From: Megalobrama amblycephala
Taxonomy: Eukaryota; Chordata; Actinopteri; Cypriniformes; Xenocyprididae
Length of the DNA: 64,000 nucleotides
Reading direction: 5' to 3'
NCBI RefSeq assembly: GCF_018812025.1
Contig: NC_063049.1
Span: 20,460,651-20,524,650, forward strand
Below, piece after piece: positions 11,758-25,905 of this stretch. Position numbers and translations under genes: made by a program. The notes beneath the pieces are model-generated. The model did not search any database and was not told the origin of the DNA. It saw nothing but the letters and a program-made list of their open reading frames with translations. How positions within the stretch are numbered: the first letter of the stretch is position 1; each line of letters starts with the position of its first letter.

Positions 11758-12741
11758 AAACATGCGAATAATACAGTACATTTCTATGAACTTGGTACAT
11801 GTGGTTAGAGTTTCTTTATTGTGGACACATCATTAATCCTACTGTTATTTCTTGCCCCATCCGGAAATGTCTTGTATTCATGACTACTACTGTCGTCTAG
11901 CCAAAGAAAAAAAGGCCCTTGTTACAAAATGACTTGCTGCAGGTGGAGCGTGTAAGGGCTTGTCATTGTAGGAGTCTGACTGTCAGAGAGAGATTTGTTT
12001 GTAGTGCTAAGAGTGAGACTGAGGCATAGTAGGGTGTGTCTGTGCCTCTGGTGGCTCTCCGCAGGTGGTTCGACAGGTGAGACGATGGAGGAAGTGTTTC
12101 TTCTTTCTCTGAGTGATGTCATCAATTTAATCGTGTCTGCTTCTGTTGATTCATATGCTCACATGAACTTCTTGGACTGCTGCCAACCAATCCATTCAGC
12201 CGACTGAGAAAGACAGCCACATGAGGCATTCCTTGTGTTTTACAGTTGTCACACCAATTAAAGGTGTCTTGTTTGACGAGTTTTTTCAAGTTTTAGAGTG
12301 GCATTGTTCAACAGGAAAGCAGGAACAGGTCTAGTTCCTAGGCAAACCATGAGGAAAAGGCGTGCACTGCGGCAGCTCTCGACCACAGCTTACTTTACTT
12401 TGTTTTCCAGTTCTTTGTCTGCTTTGCCATAAGATAATGCCTGACTTCCTCTTGCGGCTTTCATTCGCCTCATTCACAGCAAGGTTGTATAGGTGATCTT
12501 GTGTATGTTTATGGCATGCATGTTTGTCTGCATGGCTTTGACCGATATCTGCTGCTACCTAGAAGCAGACTCAGCGACGTGATGTCTGTTGCCTGGGTGA
12601 TGTGCTGAATGATGGGACAGCGCGCTTTAGACAAGTGCATTTATTCTTCACCCCCTCCATGACAGGAAACACAAAAATGATGTTGTCTGTCACTGGCAAA
12701 CAACCATAATGTGATGCTGTACCAAATGCCATAATTCAAAT
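11758..12741. other. unique intron 1 sequence
   Basis: Repeat-free to my reading. Overlapping small frames at 11922-12207 on both strands have no recognisable product. Confidence 0.5.
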
Positions 12742-13900
<1,159 letters not shown>

Positions 13901-14129
13901 ATGTGCGCTTTTGGTGTGCATTAAATATTAGCATTAAAATAATTTTAGCATTAAAAAATTACATCACATTAATTTGTTGGGTGGTATGATATTTAAATAA
14001 CAGCACTGGAACATCTGACTGCTGGTATCTCTCTGCTTGTCTGTTTTTGTGGTTATTCCAGACCAGAGTATGTGGGCGGTGTGATTTTTATTTTATTTTT
14101 TCCATTTTATTTTTTTTTCCCTTTGTTTT

Positions 14130-15391
14130 TGCTGGAGAATGTGTTGGGAAGCCTGTTTAAAAATTATGCAAAATCCACTTTACATGCTGTTTGTACATAA
14201 ATGTGAGTTGGCAGTGTGTGAACACAACCACCCTACAATGATAAAAATCCACCCACTTTTTTTTTTTTTTTTAATCCCTATTAAACTAAAGCAGTCTCAT
14301 TACACACGGCGTTTTGATTCTCTGAGCAGTGTGATGTCACACTGCTAAGGCCCCGCCCACGGCCGCTGACTGACAGCCTTGCATTACAATAGTCTCCGTC
14401 CTCAGTGAGTTGTACACCGTCCAACATTTTCTCCGCGCTCGAGCAGCTGTAGCATCAACAATGTCTCATGAGCAATCCCAGTGTTCTGTTTTTGGATGCA
14501 AGACTGAACATAAGACTCTTCAATTTCTCCCAACATCTGAGTCACTGAGGACGCATTGGATTAGTTTTATTTTTGAAGATAATGCGCTACAAAATATACC
14601 TAAATCTGTTTATATCTGCGCAAATCATTTCACTCCAGACTGCTTTGTGAACCAGGGGCAATACAAGGCAGGATTTGCTTAAAAGTCGGTACTCAAGGAT
14701 GGATCTGTACCAAATGTTCATGATCCTCCAGAAGTAGTAAGTGTCACACTGTTTATTTTTTTATTTTTGAGCCATTTAAGTCGATGTGCCTGTTAGCCAG
14801 TTCCACAACAAATGCGGCTAAAGCTATTGTTGTCTTAGAGACCAGATGTCTGGCGTTTATTTTAAGTCTAGTTTATATACTTTATAACCATACGTTTGTA
14901 AAGAGCAGTGTACGTTTTCTGTAAAGACAAGACATTAAAAGCGCTATTTTTATTTGTAAAGGCCAGCACATTTATCCACTAACCATTCAGAAATGTCCAG
15001 TTGCATTCTAAAAAGTTGTAACATTTTCCTGAGTCTCTCCATCAGTGTTCGACTCCAGTTTGAACAATGTAAGGCTGAACACCGTTACTGACAATCCTCA
15101 TTTTGGCTGCGTGAGATTCTCCTGCCTTGTTAGTGTTGATCAACCAAAGCGCGAGCTGGTAAATCTCCGCCCTCTTCTAGAAAGGGGCCGGGGAGCAGCA
15201 GCTCATTTGCATTTAAAGGGACAAACACAAAAACGGCATGTTTTTACTCGCACCCAAATAGGGGCAAATTTGACAAACTATAATAAATTATCTGTGGGGT
15301 ATTTTGAGCTGAAACTTCACAGACACATTCTGGGAACACCAGAGACTTATAATACATCTTGTGAAAAGGGGCATAATAGGTGGGTGTCCTT
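14130..15391. mobile_element. degenerate transposon carrying the THAP remnant
   Basis: The right part (15200-15391) contains GGGTATTTTGAGCTGAAACT, CACAGACACATTC and ACTTATAATACATCTTGTG. These blocks are shared with the TTAA-flanked MITEs at 41873, 46046 and 56346. The right end GGGTGTCCT abuts TTTAA. I could not find a matching left terminus, so the start is approximate and the element may be 5'-truncated. Confidence 0.55.
14461..14682 (+). pseudogene. THAP-domain fragment from a DNA transposon
   Basis: The frame from ATG 14461 gives a 73-residue product with the C2CH pattern of the THAP zinc-binding DNA-binding domain: CSVFGC near the N-terminus, 39 residues, then CANHF, with HW between them and a PKSVYIC approach. 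THAP domains occur in host transcription regulators and in P-like and Kolobok-like transposases. The frame ends at a TAA soon after the domain; no downstream catalytic region is visible. It sits inside repeat DNA (about 14130-15391). I infer a transposon remnant, not a host THAP gene, because nothing exon-like follows. Confidence 0.7.
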
Positions 15392-15395
15392 TTAA

Positions 15396-15982
15396 AAGGT
15401 ATGTTCTTAGACAGGACACATTCTTCTACTAAGTATCTGTTATATAATGTCTGTTTTTCCGTTTGTATTTTTGGCCTTTACTTTTCTCTGTAGCCACCTG
15501 CTGCCCTGACCTCGCCTTGCATCCATTCAGACCCTCAGAGCAGCCTTATTTTTTTGTTTTTTTTTTGTTTTTTTAAAGTTTTTGTCTGAATTTACCCAGA
15601 AAAATAGACAGACACTGGGGTCACATTAATTTTTGTGATTATGTTTAAAAGGTATATTCATAGACAGGACACATTCTTCCACTAAGTAACATTGTTGCCA
15701 GGCAACGTAGCATCTTGGCACATTAATAGGTCTGTATTTATTGGCATTTTACAACTGCTTTGTTTGTGGCTCAGCAAATTAGAACTCAGAGTCAGAACAA
15801 TCTGAAATATCTGTTATATAATGTCTGTTTTCCGTTTGTATTTTTAGGCTTTACTTTTCTCCATAGCCACCTGCTGCCCTGACCTCACCTTGCACTCAAT
15901 CAGACCCTCAGAGCTGATTTATTTATATTTTTTTTAGTCTGGATTTACCCGGACAGACAGAGAAAGACATTGGGGTTACATT
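15396..15982. repeat. local tandem duplication, two diverged copies
   Basis: Copy 1 (15396 to about 15640) and copy 2 (about 15649-15982) share AGACAGGACACATTCTTC, TATCTGTTATATAATGTCTG, AGCCACCTGCTGCCCTGACC and CAGACCCTCAGAGC in the same order. Copy 2 has about 120 bases extra (15689-15808, containing GTTGCCAGGCAACGTAGC). Neither copy matches a transposon recognised elsewhere in the window. Confidence 0.8.
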
Positions 15983-18734
15983 GGCCAAAGCAGCTTTAGG
16001 ACCCCCTGGCGTTAAGGGAGAGCCGGGTGCATTAGAAAAAAGGAGGGGGGGAAGGGTCCAGACAGACTTAGCTGTTCCCCCCTTAGCCCCCCCAAAGTCT
16101 GGACATAGATACACACACATATACACACACACGGCATGGTACGCATCTCCCGCCAGCTGTCAGGACACTAGGCAGTAGGATCTGGTCAGAGGTCACGATT
16201 GTTTATTAGGTTGAGTGTTGTTTTTGGTGGGTTTCAGGTCAGAGTGCTCTGCTGTGTGCCATGTAATCTCTTCTCACACACAAAATATACTAATGGCTCC
16301 TATTAGACTATGCCAACCATCCCTTAAAGTGACATCTGTCCATTTACAAAAGAGTTATCCACGGTAACTGCAGTTTATAGCTGGTTTACACAAAACAAAC
16401 TTAATTGCGGAATCACGTCCATTTCGTTGCAGAGAAAAAGTCATTTGCATTGTTACAGTTCCTCGGGGGGTGGTTTTGTATTCTTGGGCTTGCTTTGCTG
16501 TATTGCAGGGGCCGTTTGGACGGAAGAATTTTGTTGCTCAGATGATTAATGACCGACTTGTGGGCCACTCTTGTGTAAACATCCCTGTGTTCCTCTGCAA
16601 GCGACTCTCTGCAGGGCAAATGGCAACAAAACTCTCTAACATGAGACTGTGGCGACTTCATTATTCGGGTCAGATTTGTCCTGAGGAAGTGGATTGCAGG
16701 GGAAACGTCTCTCATTCTCTATCTGTATTCATAGAGCCACAGGCAGATGAAGCTGCTTAGCTGTACTGTAATGCACGGCGCTAGCACCGTTTCCTGGAAG
16801 TCAAAGTCTTGAGATGGAGACTGTCTCTGTAAACTCCTGAGGAATGGCAACAAGACTCCCAAAGGGCCCCAAACAGCCACTGCACACTAATATCATGTTT
16901 GAAAAACTGCCAACAAATGCCTGCATGCAGAAGCTAATTGCATTTTGGTTCGAGTCTCGGTTTTCTTGTTTGACGCAGTTATTTTTAGTTCTTTTCGTTT
17001 TATTCATATACTAGTATAGTTTTTTTAATATTTTGTATTCGTTTTTATTTTTAGTTTCATTTTTTTTGTAATTTTGTCTTACTGCATTGTCACATTGCAG
17101 TAAAAACCTGTTTCTGTGAGGGAGGGAAAAACTGCATTTGCAAAAAAAAAAAAAAAAAAAAAAAAGCCAGAGGGCACAAAGTGAGCCGCAGTAGAAAAAA
17201 AAGTGTACAATGCAACTTGTCCAAAATGCTTCATATTAAACACTTCAAAGATGGTCATTAGCATAAAGTTTTACATGCGCTATGTTGCCGCAACAACATA
17301 TTTTTATCTTTTGCTCTCAAGAGATAGAATGCTTTACATAGTTTTCAGTTTGCTTGCACATTTGCTTGAAAGATAGCATTGGGTAAGATATTAAATTCGT
17401 CAAAGAAATGATCAACAGATTATTTGATGATCAGAATAGTAATTAGCCCTATTTTGAAACTCAGCACTGCAACCACCTTGGTATCTTGTATCCATCTACA
17501 TCCATTCTGCTTTCATATTAATTCAGCTAATCTTATAGAGATGATCATGATATAAAGCAGACGTTAGTGTTAGAGTCCAGGGATGGAGAGCTGGTTTCCT
17601 GCAGAGGTGGATAGATAAGGTAAATGTTCTGGACAGGGTGGATGAGACTCTGATTATTATTAATAAACTGAGCAGCACTGCAAGCTCCACAGTGTCTGTT
17701 CAGCTCAATAAAATACGCTCTGTCTGTGTTTTGCTAACTATCCAGAGGCCTGTTTTTGTTTTGAAAAGCATATAAAGCCAGATAGCGCTAGCATTAAAAG
17801 CTTTTTAAGATAAATTTTCATGGATTTTACATGTTACGACCCTGCAGCTGAATCTCACACGTGTTTGGTGTGCTGTTGTGTTTTTCCACTTCAACTTTGA
17901 TTAAACGGGTACACAGAGACACGATGAACACAAATTGTCCTGAGCTAAAGGGAGAAAGGCTGGAGAGCAGTAATTGTATTATTTTTCGATTCGCTGTTCC
18001 TTGCAGCGAGTCGATGGCCTTGTCCCTGAGGCTCGGTAGATATTACCTTATGAAACCACAGTTCCAAATAAATTCCTGCCTGTTAAAAGATGGATTTGGC
18101 ATTTCCCTCTCCTGTGTTTGATCACTGCCTTGAGCTCATCCTCATCCCCACTTCTGGCTGTGTAATTGCTTTTGCAATTTAATGACTTTTTCGATTGCTT
18201 GTTTGAGCAACTGCTTGGTTCAGGGATCAAGCTTGGATCAAGTACTCTAATGTCAGTGTATTCTAAATCTTATGAAAATTATGGAAGTAAGGGAATCTCC
18301 GTTTTATTATATCCATGACATCTTCAATTATAGTTTCTAAATGTGTGCAATTTTTTTTTAAAATTTAAAATACTTTCATCTGTCTCAGCTTAATTTGGCA
18401 AAACAACAAAACAAGTAAATCATGTAGGAATGCAGCTGATAAATGGGCTGATTAAAATTCTATACTTTTTTTTTTTAACACACATTTAAAATAAAACACA
18501 AAAAACAAAATCTGCCTTTTAAATGGTGAATTAAGGCATCACAACATTATAATCTACAATATGAAAACGGATATTTATTTTGAGATTTGAAGAAGACTAC
18601 ATTTAACAGTGTTATTAAATAATTAGTATTTTTGAAGAATAACTTCAAGTGAGTGTTAGATAACGACAAAGGTAAACTAAATGTAAAAATATAGCAAATG
18701 AGTATATATTCAACATCCAATATCGATAATTAAT
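15983..18734. other. unique intron 1 sequence
   Basis: A G/C-rich block lies at 16000-16100, where the translation looks weakly collagen-like (PPGVKGEPG). No other Gly-X-Y repeats follow, so I do not call it coding. The frames at 16413-16760 on both strands have no domain. AT-rich sequence fills 18240-18730. Confidence 0.5.
17142..17165. repeat. poly-A run
   Basis: An uninterrupted run of 24 A. No retrotransposon body or target duplication is recognised beside it. Confidence 0.9.
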
Positions 18735-19078
18735 TAATGAAAATTCTGTCATTAATTATTCACCCTCATGTCGTTCCAAACCTGTTATACCTTTGAAACA
18801 CAAATTAAGATGTTTTGGATGAAATCTGAGAGCTCTCTGACTGAAATAGACAGCAATTTAATTACCACTGTCAAGGCCCAGAAAGGTACTAAAGACATGG
18901 TTAAATAGTCCATGTGACTGCAGTGGTTCAAACTCAATTTTATGAAGTGACGAGAATAATTTTTGTGCGCAAAAACAAAATAAAAATAATGACTTTATTC
19001 AACAATCTCTTCTCTTCCCTGTCAGTCTCCTACGCTGTTGATGTAGTAAAAAACAGTGCAGTGCTTCCGTGTTTACGG
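18735..19078. mobile_element. left arm of an AGGGTTAGTTCACCC-family element
   Basis: It carries GAAAATTCTGTCATTAATTA, ACCCTCATGTCGTTCCAAAC, GGCCCAGAAAGGTACTAAAG and TCTCTTCCCTGTCAGTCTCC, the same order as the left half of 43009-43719. The terminal AGGGTTAG and the right half are missing. Confidence 0.65.
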
Positions 19079-19099
19079 CCTTTCAGATACAATGTTATA

Positions 19100-19668
19100 A
19101 TGGTTCAGTTTGTCTTCTTCACTGTTACAACTTTATGTCCTGAAGTGACAACATAAAATACAGTTAAAAAAAACATACCGAAATGTATATTTCTAATTTA
19201 ATTAGGTTTGTATACCCGGCATTGTATTCTCCCTGGTTCAGGAAGCTGTCCTCCATAAAATGCGCTGTTCATAAGCAAACATTTGAGTTGTACTGCTCAG
19301 GAACAGCGTTATAAATAAATATTAACCACTGATTCCTAATCTCATCCATTTTCGGATGGCCAAACAGTGTCTCCAGGACATTACAGTACACTGGAGCCTC
19401 GTCTTCTTTCTTTGTGTATATGCCATTAGGCGGTCATTATGCTAATATGACACATTGTGACCTAGACATTCCGAGAAGTAATATCTGGACTTCAATCGAG
19501 GCGTTTTAGGCAGATCTGTAATAGTATTCGCTGTTAGATAGAGTAAATCCCTTTTGTGGGAGACACTGAGTATGTAACTTTGTAGATCTTATACATGCAC
19601 AAACAGATACAGTTGTACAATACACACAAAAGGAAAAGGAAAACATTAAAACACATCATATGACCCCT
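19100..19668. mobile_element. partial element ending CATCATATGACCCCT at TTAA
   Basis: The right end CACATCATATGACCCCT is followed by TTAA (19669-19672), an end I recognise from a common cyprinid MITE. The left end is lost where it meets the previous fragment, so the start is approximate. Confidence 0.45.
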
Positions 19669-19672
19669 TTAA

Positions 19673-22583
19673 CATCTCTAATATTGATATGATTAACACT
19701 ATATTGTGCATTCCTAAATCCATTTTATTTCCTTGAAGTGTTCACAGTGGTTCTGTGGCATTGTAACACTTTTCAAAACTTTTTTTTTCACCATCCTGAG
19801 CAGACCGGAACAGAAACATTGTCTTGACCAATGGTGCGAGTTTGTTTGACTGACCAATGGCAGATGAGGGTATTCAGGAAACCCGTAGAAGAATTCTTAG
19901 TTTCAAATTTGCGTTACTTTGTTCTTACTACAAATGCCACACTTAAACTTCTATTCCCAGATCTATGGTAAATGTTCACACAGCCTTCCTTTCCTTTACT
20001 ATCCACCTTATTTTTCAGATAAGATTGGACACAGCCATTTGTAATTTTAATGCGTCTGGCTTCCGGACCGATGTCATTCCAGTTATTTTTTTCTGTACAA
20101 AACAGCTCGTTATCCTGCTTGATTATTGCAAACTGGTATTTCTTAACATAATATTTTAATGTATTGTCTTAATTATAAACACGCTAGTTTGTAGCGCTAA
20201 TAGTTTTACAGTTTACTCTACTTTGATATTCTTCTTGTTATTTCCCTAATAAATCGGAAATCTTGCACCTTACTTCCAGGTTGAAAAATAAGGTGGATAT
20301 AAGGTGGATAGTTTATAGGGACATTTTATATTACTATTACTATTATATTAGTTTATATAAGGACATTTTATATTACTTCAATATGCCACTTAATCTAACT
20401 GCCTGGTGGTCTTGAGTGGTTCTGCCTTGCCAGATGGCCCCGGAATTGTTGAACCATCCTCCTTCCTTTCATTTGGCCCCTAAGTTCTCCTAGGCCAAGC
20501 TGGAATGAGGTTTCTGCTGGTGCCCCCTCCAGTGCCAGCACTCCCCCTCTGCCTTCCTGTATCTGAGAGCCAGCCTGACAGCTTCCTTGTTCATAGAGAC
20601 ATTGGCAGGAGATGGGGCCTCTGCCAGGCTTTCAGATAATCTACTCGAAAGGAAATGGCCACAGGCCCTCCGGCTCTTTGGCAGGCACAGACTCAGCTTT
20701 TGGCCTCAACGGAGATGTGATAAATTAATCACGATTTGTACTCGGCTTAGGTTCATACAGTCCTTTACTCTGATGTATTCTTTATAGAAAAGCCCAGTTT
20801 CATTTTTCCCAGTCCCAGCAAAAGAGTCAGTTACAGTTGTTTCGAAGTAGCACCAGCTTTTTTTGACTGCACTTTCCCTTTAAAATGAAGGCCGGGAGGT
20901 GGAACTAACACAGGCCGAAGGTCCCCAGTAAGGCAGAGTTGAGTGTTATCTGGGGAAAATGCTGACAGGCCTCTGAGCAGCAGCCTTAACCTTGAGCCGG
21001 TGCACAAACAGTAGCAGGGTAGAGTCAGGCTGGTACAGACTGCCTCCACTGCCCCCAAAAACAATCCCACAATCCCCCTGTCCTCACCCTCCTCCCTTCT
21101 GCTGTTCTCTCCCAACAGAGAGCAGAGCACCCTGCCACCTAGAGGTGGAGAAATTTTTTTCTCGCCAAAAATAAATAGCAGAGTCATTTGGAAGATTCGA
21201 AGATGCCTGTCTTGCCTCTCCAGATGGAACGGAGCCAGTTGGTGAAAGCTGAATTAATCATGACATGAGGAAAACACTTTGACAAAAATTCTCTCATCCC
21301 AGCTGTACTGTACAAGAATGAAAGAAATTCAGATTGTGCCGTCAGACCTATTTATGAGAAAAAAAGTCACTTGGGACATCATTTTAATTTTCCAGACTCT
21401 CTAATGTGTCCTTATGACTATTGATCAGCTGTAACGTCATTTCCATCAGACAGTATCTAAGCTGATGTTGAAGCTGATGAACCAGAATCCTCAACAAAGT
21501 CTTTCTAAACTAAATTGCTCCCATTATAATCAACAATGTTGTCTGTCTACCCTACACATAGCCAGTGTGGCATAATGTGATGTGCCTTTAGTTGACACCC
21601 AGTGCTTAAAGTGGAAAAATAAAAGTGCTGGTACTCCCGATGCTCGGTTCAAAACGAGTTCCTGAAGAAAGGAGGGTGCAGCGGGCTTCCGTACGTGCAA
21701 CATGTCGGGAGTGCCGGTACTCAAGGAAAACTGGTGGTACGCTAAAGGTAAAAATAGAGAAGTGCCGGTACTGCATTTCATCTAAAATAAAAGTTTTATT
21801 TACAAACATTATATTTTATTTATAACTATTTTATATATCATTAATAACTTATTGTAGCTTTCAATTAAAATTCAATTTGATTAAATTAGAAATCATTACA
21901 ATTCTAATTCATGGAGATTTAATTAGCTAGAAGTTTGTCTGTTATGTATTTAAACCTGTTAATTTACATTTTTGACTGTTACATCAAAGCCAGTTTAATT
22001 GTTCAAAGGTATTAGTTGACTCTGTGTCCCTAGTCAGATCTTCTCTAGTCTCATGTATCTAGACCTTTGCCTGATGATATAAGGCCTGGGATCTATAGCC
22101 ACTCCAATTGGCTCAAGAACACCTATTTAGTCAGGAAGAGGTCGTATGACTGACATATGAAGTGTCCAGTCACAGTTTTGTTTTGTCTCTACTCTCTACA
22201 ATAACAGGCTGACATGCTATGACAGACTATCTGTACTTTCATGTTTATCTGCATATGCCGCAGATATTCCTTTGTCACCTGATCTACCATTAAAGATGTG
22301 AGAGGATAGACAACTAATCAAATGAAATCACTTGGGAATCCAAAGGGTTGGCCAAGCTCAGAAAATGGTACTTTTCCTGTATCCCATGGGTAAATATGTG
22401 AACACATCTTTTTAAAATTAAACTTAAGTGCCTTAAACATAATACTTAAATGTCTTTTAAAGTTTTTTTTAACTGTGAACTTCACAATTTTTAAATCCAG
22501 CATTTGTCCTGGAGCTTGTAAACATGGCTTTTGTTTCCAATGGCAAGTGTTTCCAGTTTAGTGTTCCATATACATCTATGACA
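19673..22583. other. unique intron 1 sequence
   Basis: The block 20400-21240 is the most GC-rich repeat-free part. At 21620-21770 the phrase AGTGCCGGTACT and its variants occurs three times over 150 bp. Small frames there carry no domain. Confidence 0.5.
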
Positions 22584-22775
22584 TAGGTCTTCAACCCTGT
22601 TTCTGGAGACCTACTATCCTGTTAAATTTAGTTCCAACTTGCTCCAACATACCTGCAATTTTCAAGTCATTTTGAACCTTGATTAGCTGTTTCTGGTGTT
22701 TTTGATTAGGGTTGATGCTAAACTTTGCAGGACATTGGGTCTCCAGGAGCAGGGTTGAAGAACTCTGGGCAGTGA
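22584..22775. mobile_element. short MITE with TTCAACCCTGTTTCTGGAG ends
   Basis: TTCAACCCTGTTTCTGGAGA at the left is mirrored by TCTCCAGGAGCAGGGTTGAA at the right. The interior has AGTTCCAACTTGCTCCAACA and GTTTCTGGTGTTTTTGATTA. It is about 190 bp and non-coding. Confidence 0.7.
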
Positions 22776-22848
22776 CTCCAGAACACGACAGAATCTAACC
22801 AGACAGAGACTGACTACTTCTTTCTGGCTTTTATGGAAATGTAAAAAA

Positions 22849-23352
22849 CAGCTTTTCCATTGTTGGGCCAAACTGTTCTCTTTGCTTAACCGTTCCATTC
22901 AGTGCTGATCCGGCCCAGTCGGTATAGATATGGTTTCATTTTCCACAGTGGGGCTTATAACGGCCACTCTTTGGAATGAAATACAAATGCGTCAGTGGTT
23001 GCCTTAGTGACGCAAGAGTTTACAGGTGATATTGGATGTAAAAAGCAGCCATTATGGAAGATAATCATGTATTTCTTTTAATTTTATTATTAATTTGTGT
23101 TTGCGTCTCTCGGATAGCTACGCACTTAGCCAGTTATAGAGAAACTGGTAGCCAGGCAACAGACAAGTGACCAATCCTGAGTTGTGACGTCGCTTCACGG
23201 ATTCTACCAGCACGGTAGCCAACTGTGCTGAGAATTCTGGGCCAAGAATGGTCTGTAATCATGCCGTGCCATACCAGGCTCAAGTGGAAATGCAACTGGA
23301 ACCGTTCCTTACTGTTCTTAGAACCTTTGGGCCCGACGGTGGAAAAGCGGCT
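22849..23352. mobile_element. possible inverted-repeat element with CTTTTCCA...GGGCC ends
   Basis: CAGCTTTTCCATTGTTGGGCC on the left is an imperfect inverse of GGGCCCGACGGTGGAAAAGCGG on the right, with partial pairing further in (GGTTTCATTTTCCAC with GTGGAAATGCAACTGG). The ends are diverged, so this is tentative. Confidence 0.45.
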
Positions 23353-25905
23353 AATGTTTCAGGCATGACGGATTCTAGCGGGTTTGGAAAGCCATCCCAC
23401 GCAAACCTCTACCTCAAACCATCAAATTCATCAATGCAGAAGAGATCTGCCAAAGCAAGACTGATGTAAAATTGTTCCTTTTCAAGTAACTTGCAGCTTT
23501 TTTTATTTCAAATCCTAGAATTCTATTATATACCTTCTAAACTACGCAAATGAGCTTTAAACAAAGATTGCGGTGTGTCAAGATTGTTTGTGGACCTGTT
23601 ATTCTGTGACACAGTAAGATCAGATACATCATTGTTTGACTCTCAAGTCAGTGGAAATGTGGGCCACTTTTGAGAACAAAAATCTCCTTTGATTTTTAAG
23701 GAGACACTTGAGAAAGCCCCTTAGCAAGCTCTGCCAATAAACAGAGATTTTGCCTCAGTGCCCTGCTATAAGGTTTAGCATCCTGCTGTTCTTCTTCAGC
23801 ACACAAACTCTGAGCCACTTTGGCCTGAGGCATTGCTCTTGAGCCAGCCAAAATGCTACAGTGTTTTCCTTTGCTGTCTGTGATTGGATCTGAAGGTAGT
23901 GCTGTAGGCCGCTCTTGTTCCTTTTTACCCGTGTCGCGGGGTGGGCGCACGGCTTCTTGCCCAAATTACAGGAAACTGTCGCGCCTAATGACCTGGCTCG
24001 CTGACTCAAAAACAAAGACAGGGCCTAAAATACAATGGGCACAAACGTGATATTACACCCCCTGACACTCTCTCGTAACTGCGCAATACAAATGCTCAAG
24101 CTCAGAGACGGAGTGTGTTACAGAGGAAGAGGATGTGCGCATTATCCATCTGCCTCAGCCCTCATGTGCTCATTACCGTCAACAGAGATGGGATCCTCCA
24201 TCTTTAACTCTGTAATTGGGAGGCATCTCCGAACCATCAGCGGTCCTTTATGGCCCCCGGTGGAGCTCTGTGTTTTGTCTTGAAGAGAGGCACGCCAAAC
24301 TGAAGCTCTTTTTTTTTTCTATCCTAGCCACTGAGGGACCGTTTTTCGCCTCGGTCTCAGGTCGAGCAGCCCTGTTTTAGATTAAGGATTGCTCGGTATA
24401 ATGAGGTGTCCTGCAGTGTCAGGCATCCACGGCTACGCAGAGGACACATTCATCCTAGCTTGCGCTACCATTTGCTGGTGTGTGTGCAGTGTGATAGAAA
24501 CCGGTGCAGCCGTTTCATGCTTCGCTCCTGTAGAGGAGCAGACAAAAGCCTCCCTCAGGGACATACAGCGGCAATTCTCTCTCTGGACTCCGATGGGACG
24601 TGGATATGGCGATGATGCTACCAGGGGGCTTTTTCCCCTCCCAGCTCACTTGTCTGAACGCTGTGAATACAATAGTCCAGATCCATGACTTCACCAAGCC
24701 TGTTAAACGAGTGGCATTATGATTTTTCCCTCTCGGTAACTCAGACACTGGCCTGGCGATTTGCATGACATTGCGGGTAAGAGAGAGAGGATTAATTCAT
24801 TGGATACAGTCGGGGTGAGTGCGGGCCAGCTGCGGCGGAGATTGCGATCAGCCGACAGCAGAATTCAGCCCTGCTGGCTCTGCTCATGGAAATGAGGGCA
24901 ATCCTGTTGGCTAGGGCCCTTATCAGTCATCATGGTTTTGTGTTCTCTAAATACACGGCTTCTCAAAAGGTTTGTTTTCTGCACGTACGCTCAGCGCAAT
25001 GCTGTTTCCCCCCTCCCTTCTTGTGTTGTCATGACAGTGACTTACGGGAAGCATTGTAATTGAGTTTTTTTGGGTGGTGAGCATTGTGTACACATAAGAG
25101 AATTTGTACGTGGTCGGTTCAAGAAGCAGCAGGTGCGCAGGAGACCCCAGGTGCTCTGTTGTTTTGCATCTAGCATAAAGCCATCGGACCGTTTCTGATC
25201 CTTCCTCCCCTCCTATTGCGTCCAATTAATCAAGGTTTAGCTATCGATCAGAAGTCCGCGCCCACATTCAACCTCATTATCCTCTGAATTAACTCTTCAA
25301 CTTCCTTGAGGCAGGAAATCATTTTGGGGGACTGAAATAAGTCATTTTCAGGCCCACATGGCACCCTGCATTGATTTTGGGGGGGAAATCTGTTAAAGGT
25401 GAATGAATTGAACTGAAAGCATTTATTCAATTTGCCAAAATATAATAATACGTGCAAGGGGATGTGTATAACATTGTTGAATTATGTGTGTTTGGAGGCA
25501 AGCCATTGTAAATTTACATTAAAATATTATTAATTTTCATGATTTCTGATGGCAGAATGAACAATATGATTATTAAATTATTTAAAACAAACAAATAAAA
25601 CCTTAATATTTTAATTAATATTTGAAGTTAACATAAACTTTGACCTGAAAATAATATTTTGAAAAAAATGTGCAATATGAAAATGAAAGAGATTTTAAAC
25701 GTAAAAGAATTTTTCACTTGATTTGAGCTCAAGAAGCTCAAGTTTTTGGCATAATTTAGTGATGATGTGAAAATATGTTTTTGACATCTTAATTTTGGAC
25801 ATGTCATTCTTTCCCTATTAACATTATGATGAAATGGAAGTAGAGACAGATCTTTTCTTTATATATTGTTGAAGTACATCCTAGTGTAACAAATTATCAA
25901 AAAAA
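23353..25905. other. long repeat-poor block in intron 1
   Basis: From 23700 to 25260 the sequence is GC-balanced and free of the transposon families seen elsewhere. It includes an octamer-like ATTTGCAT at 24759-24766. The overlapping frames at 24389-24766 on both strands have no recognisable domain. Regulatory function is only a possibility. Confidence 0.45.

Noticed and set aside
15981..16178. Collagen-like frame (PPGVKGEPG)
   Set aside because: Only a few Gly-X-Y triplets are present, without flanking splice sites or further exons; an overlapping frame exists on the other strand.
16940..16965. GGTTCGAGTC, resembling a tRNA T-arm or tRNA-derived SINE B-box
   Set aside because: No A-box or cloverleaf partner is found at the right distance.
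24389..24766. Overlapping frames of 69 to 99 residues on both strands
   Set aside because: Multiple frames open at once in a GC-richer block is expected by chance; no domain is visible.
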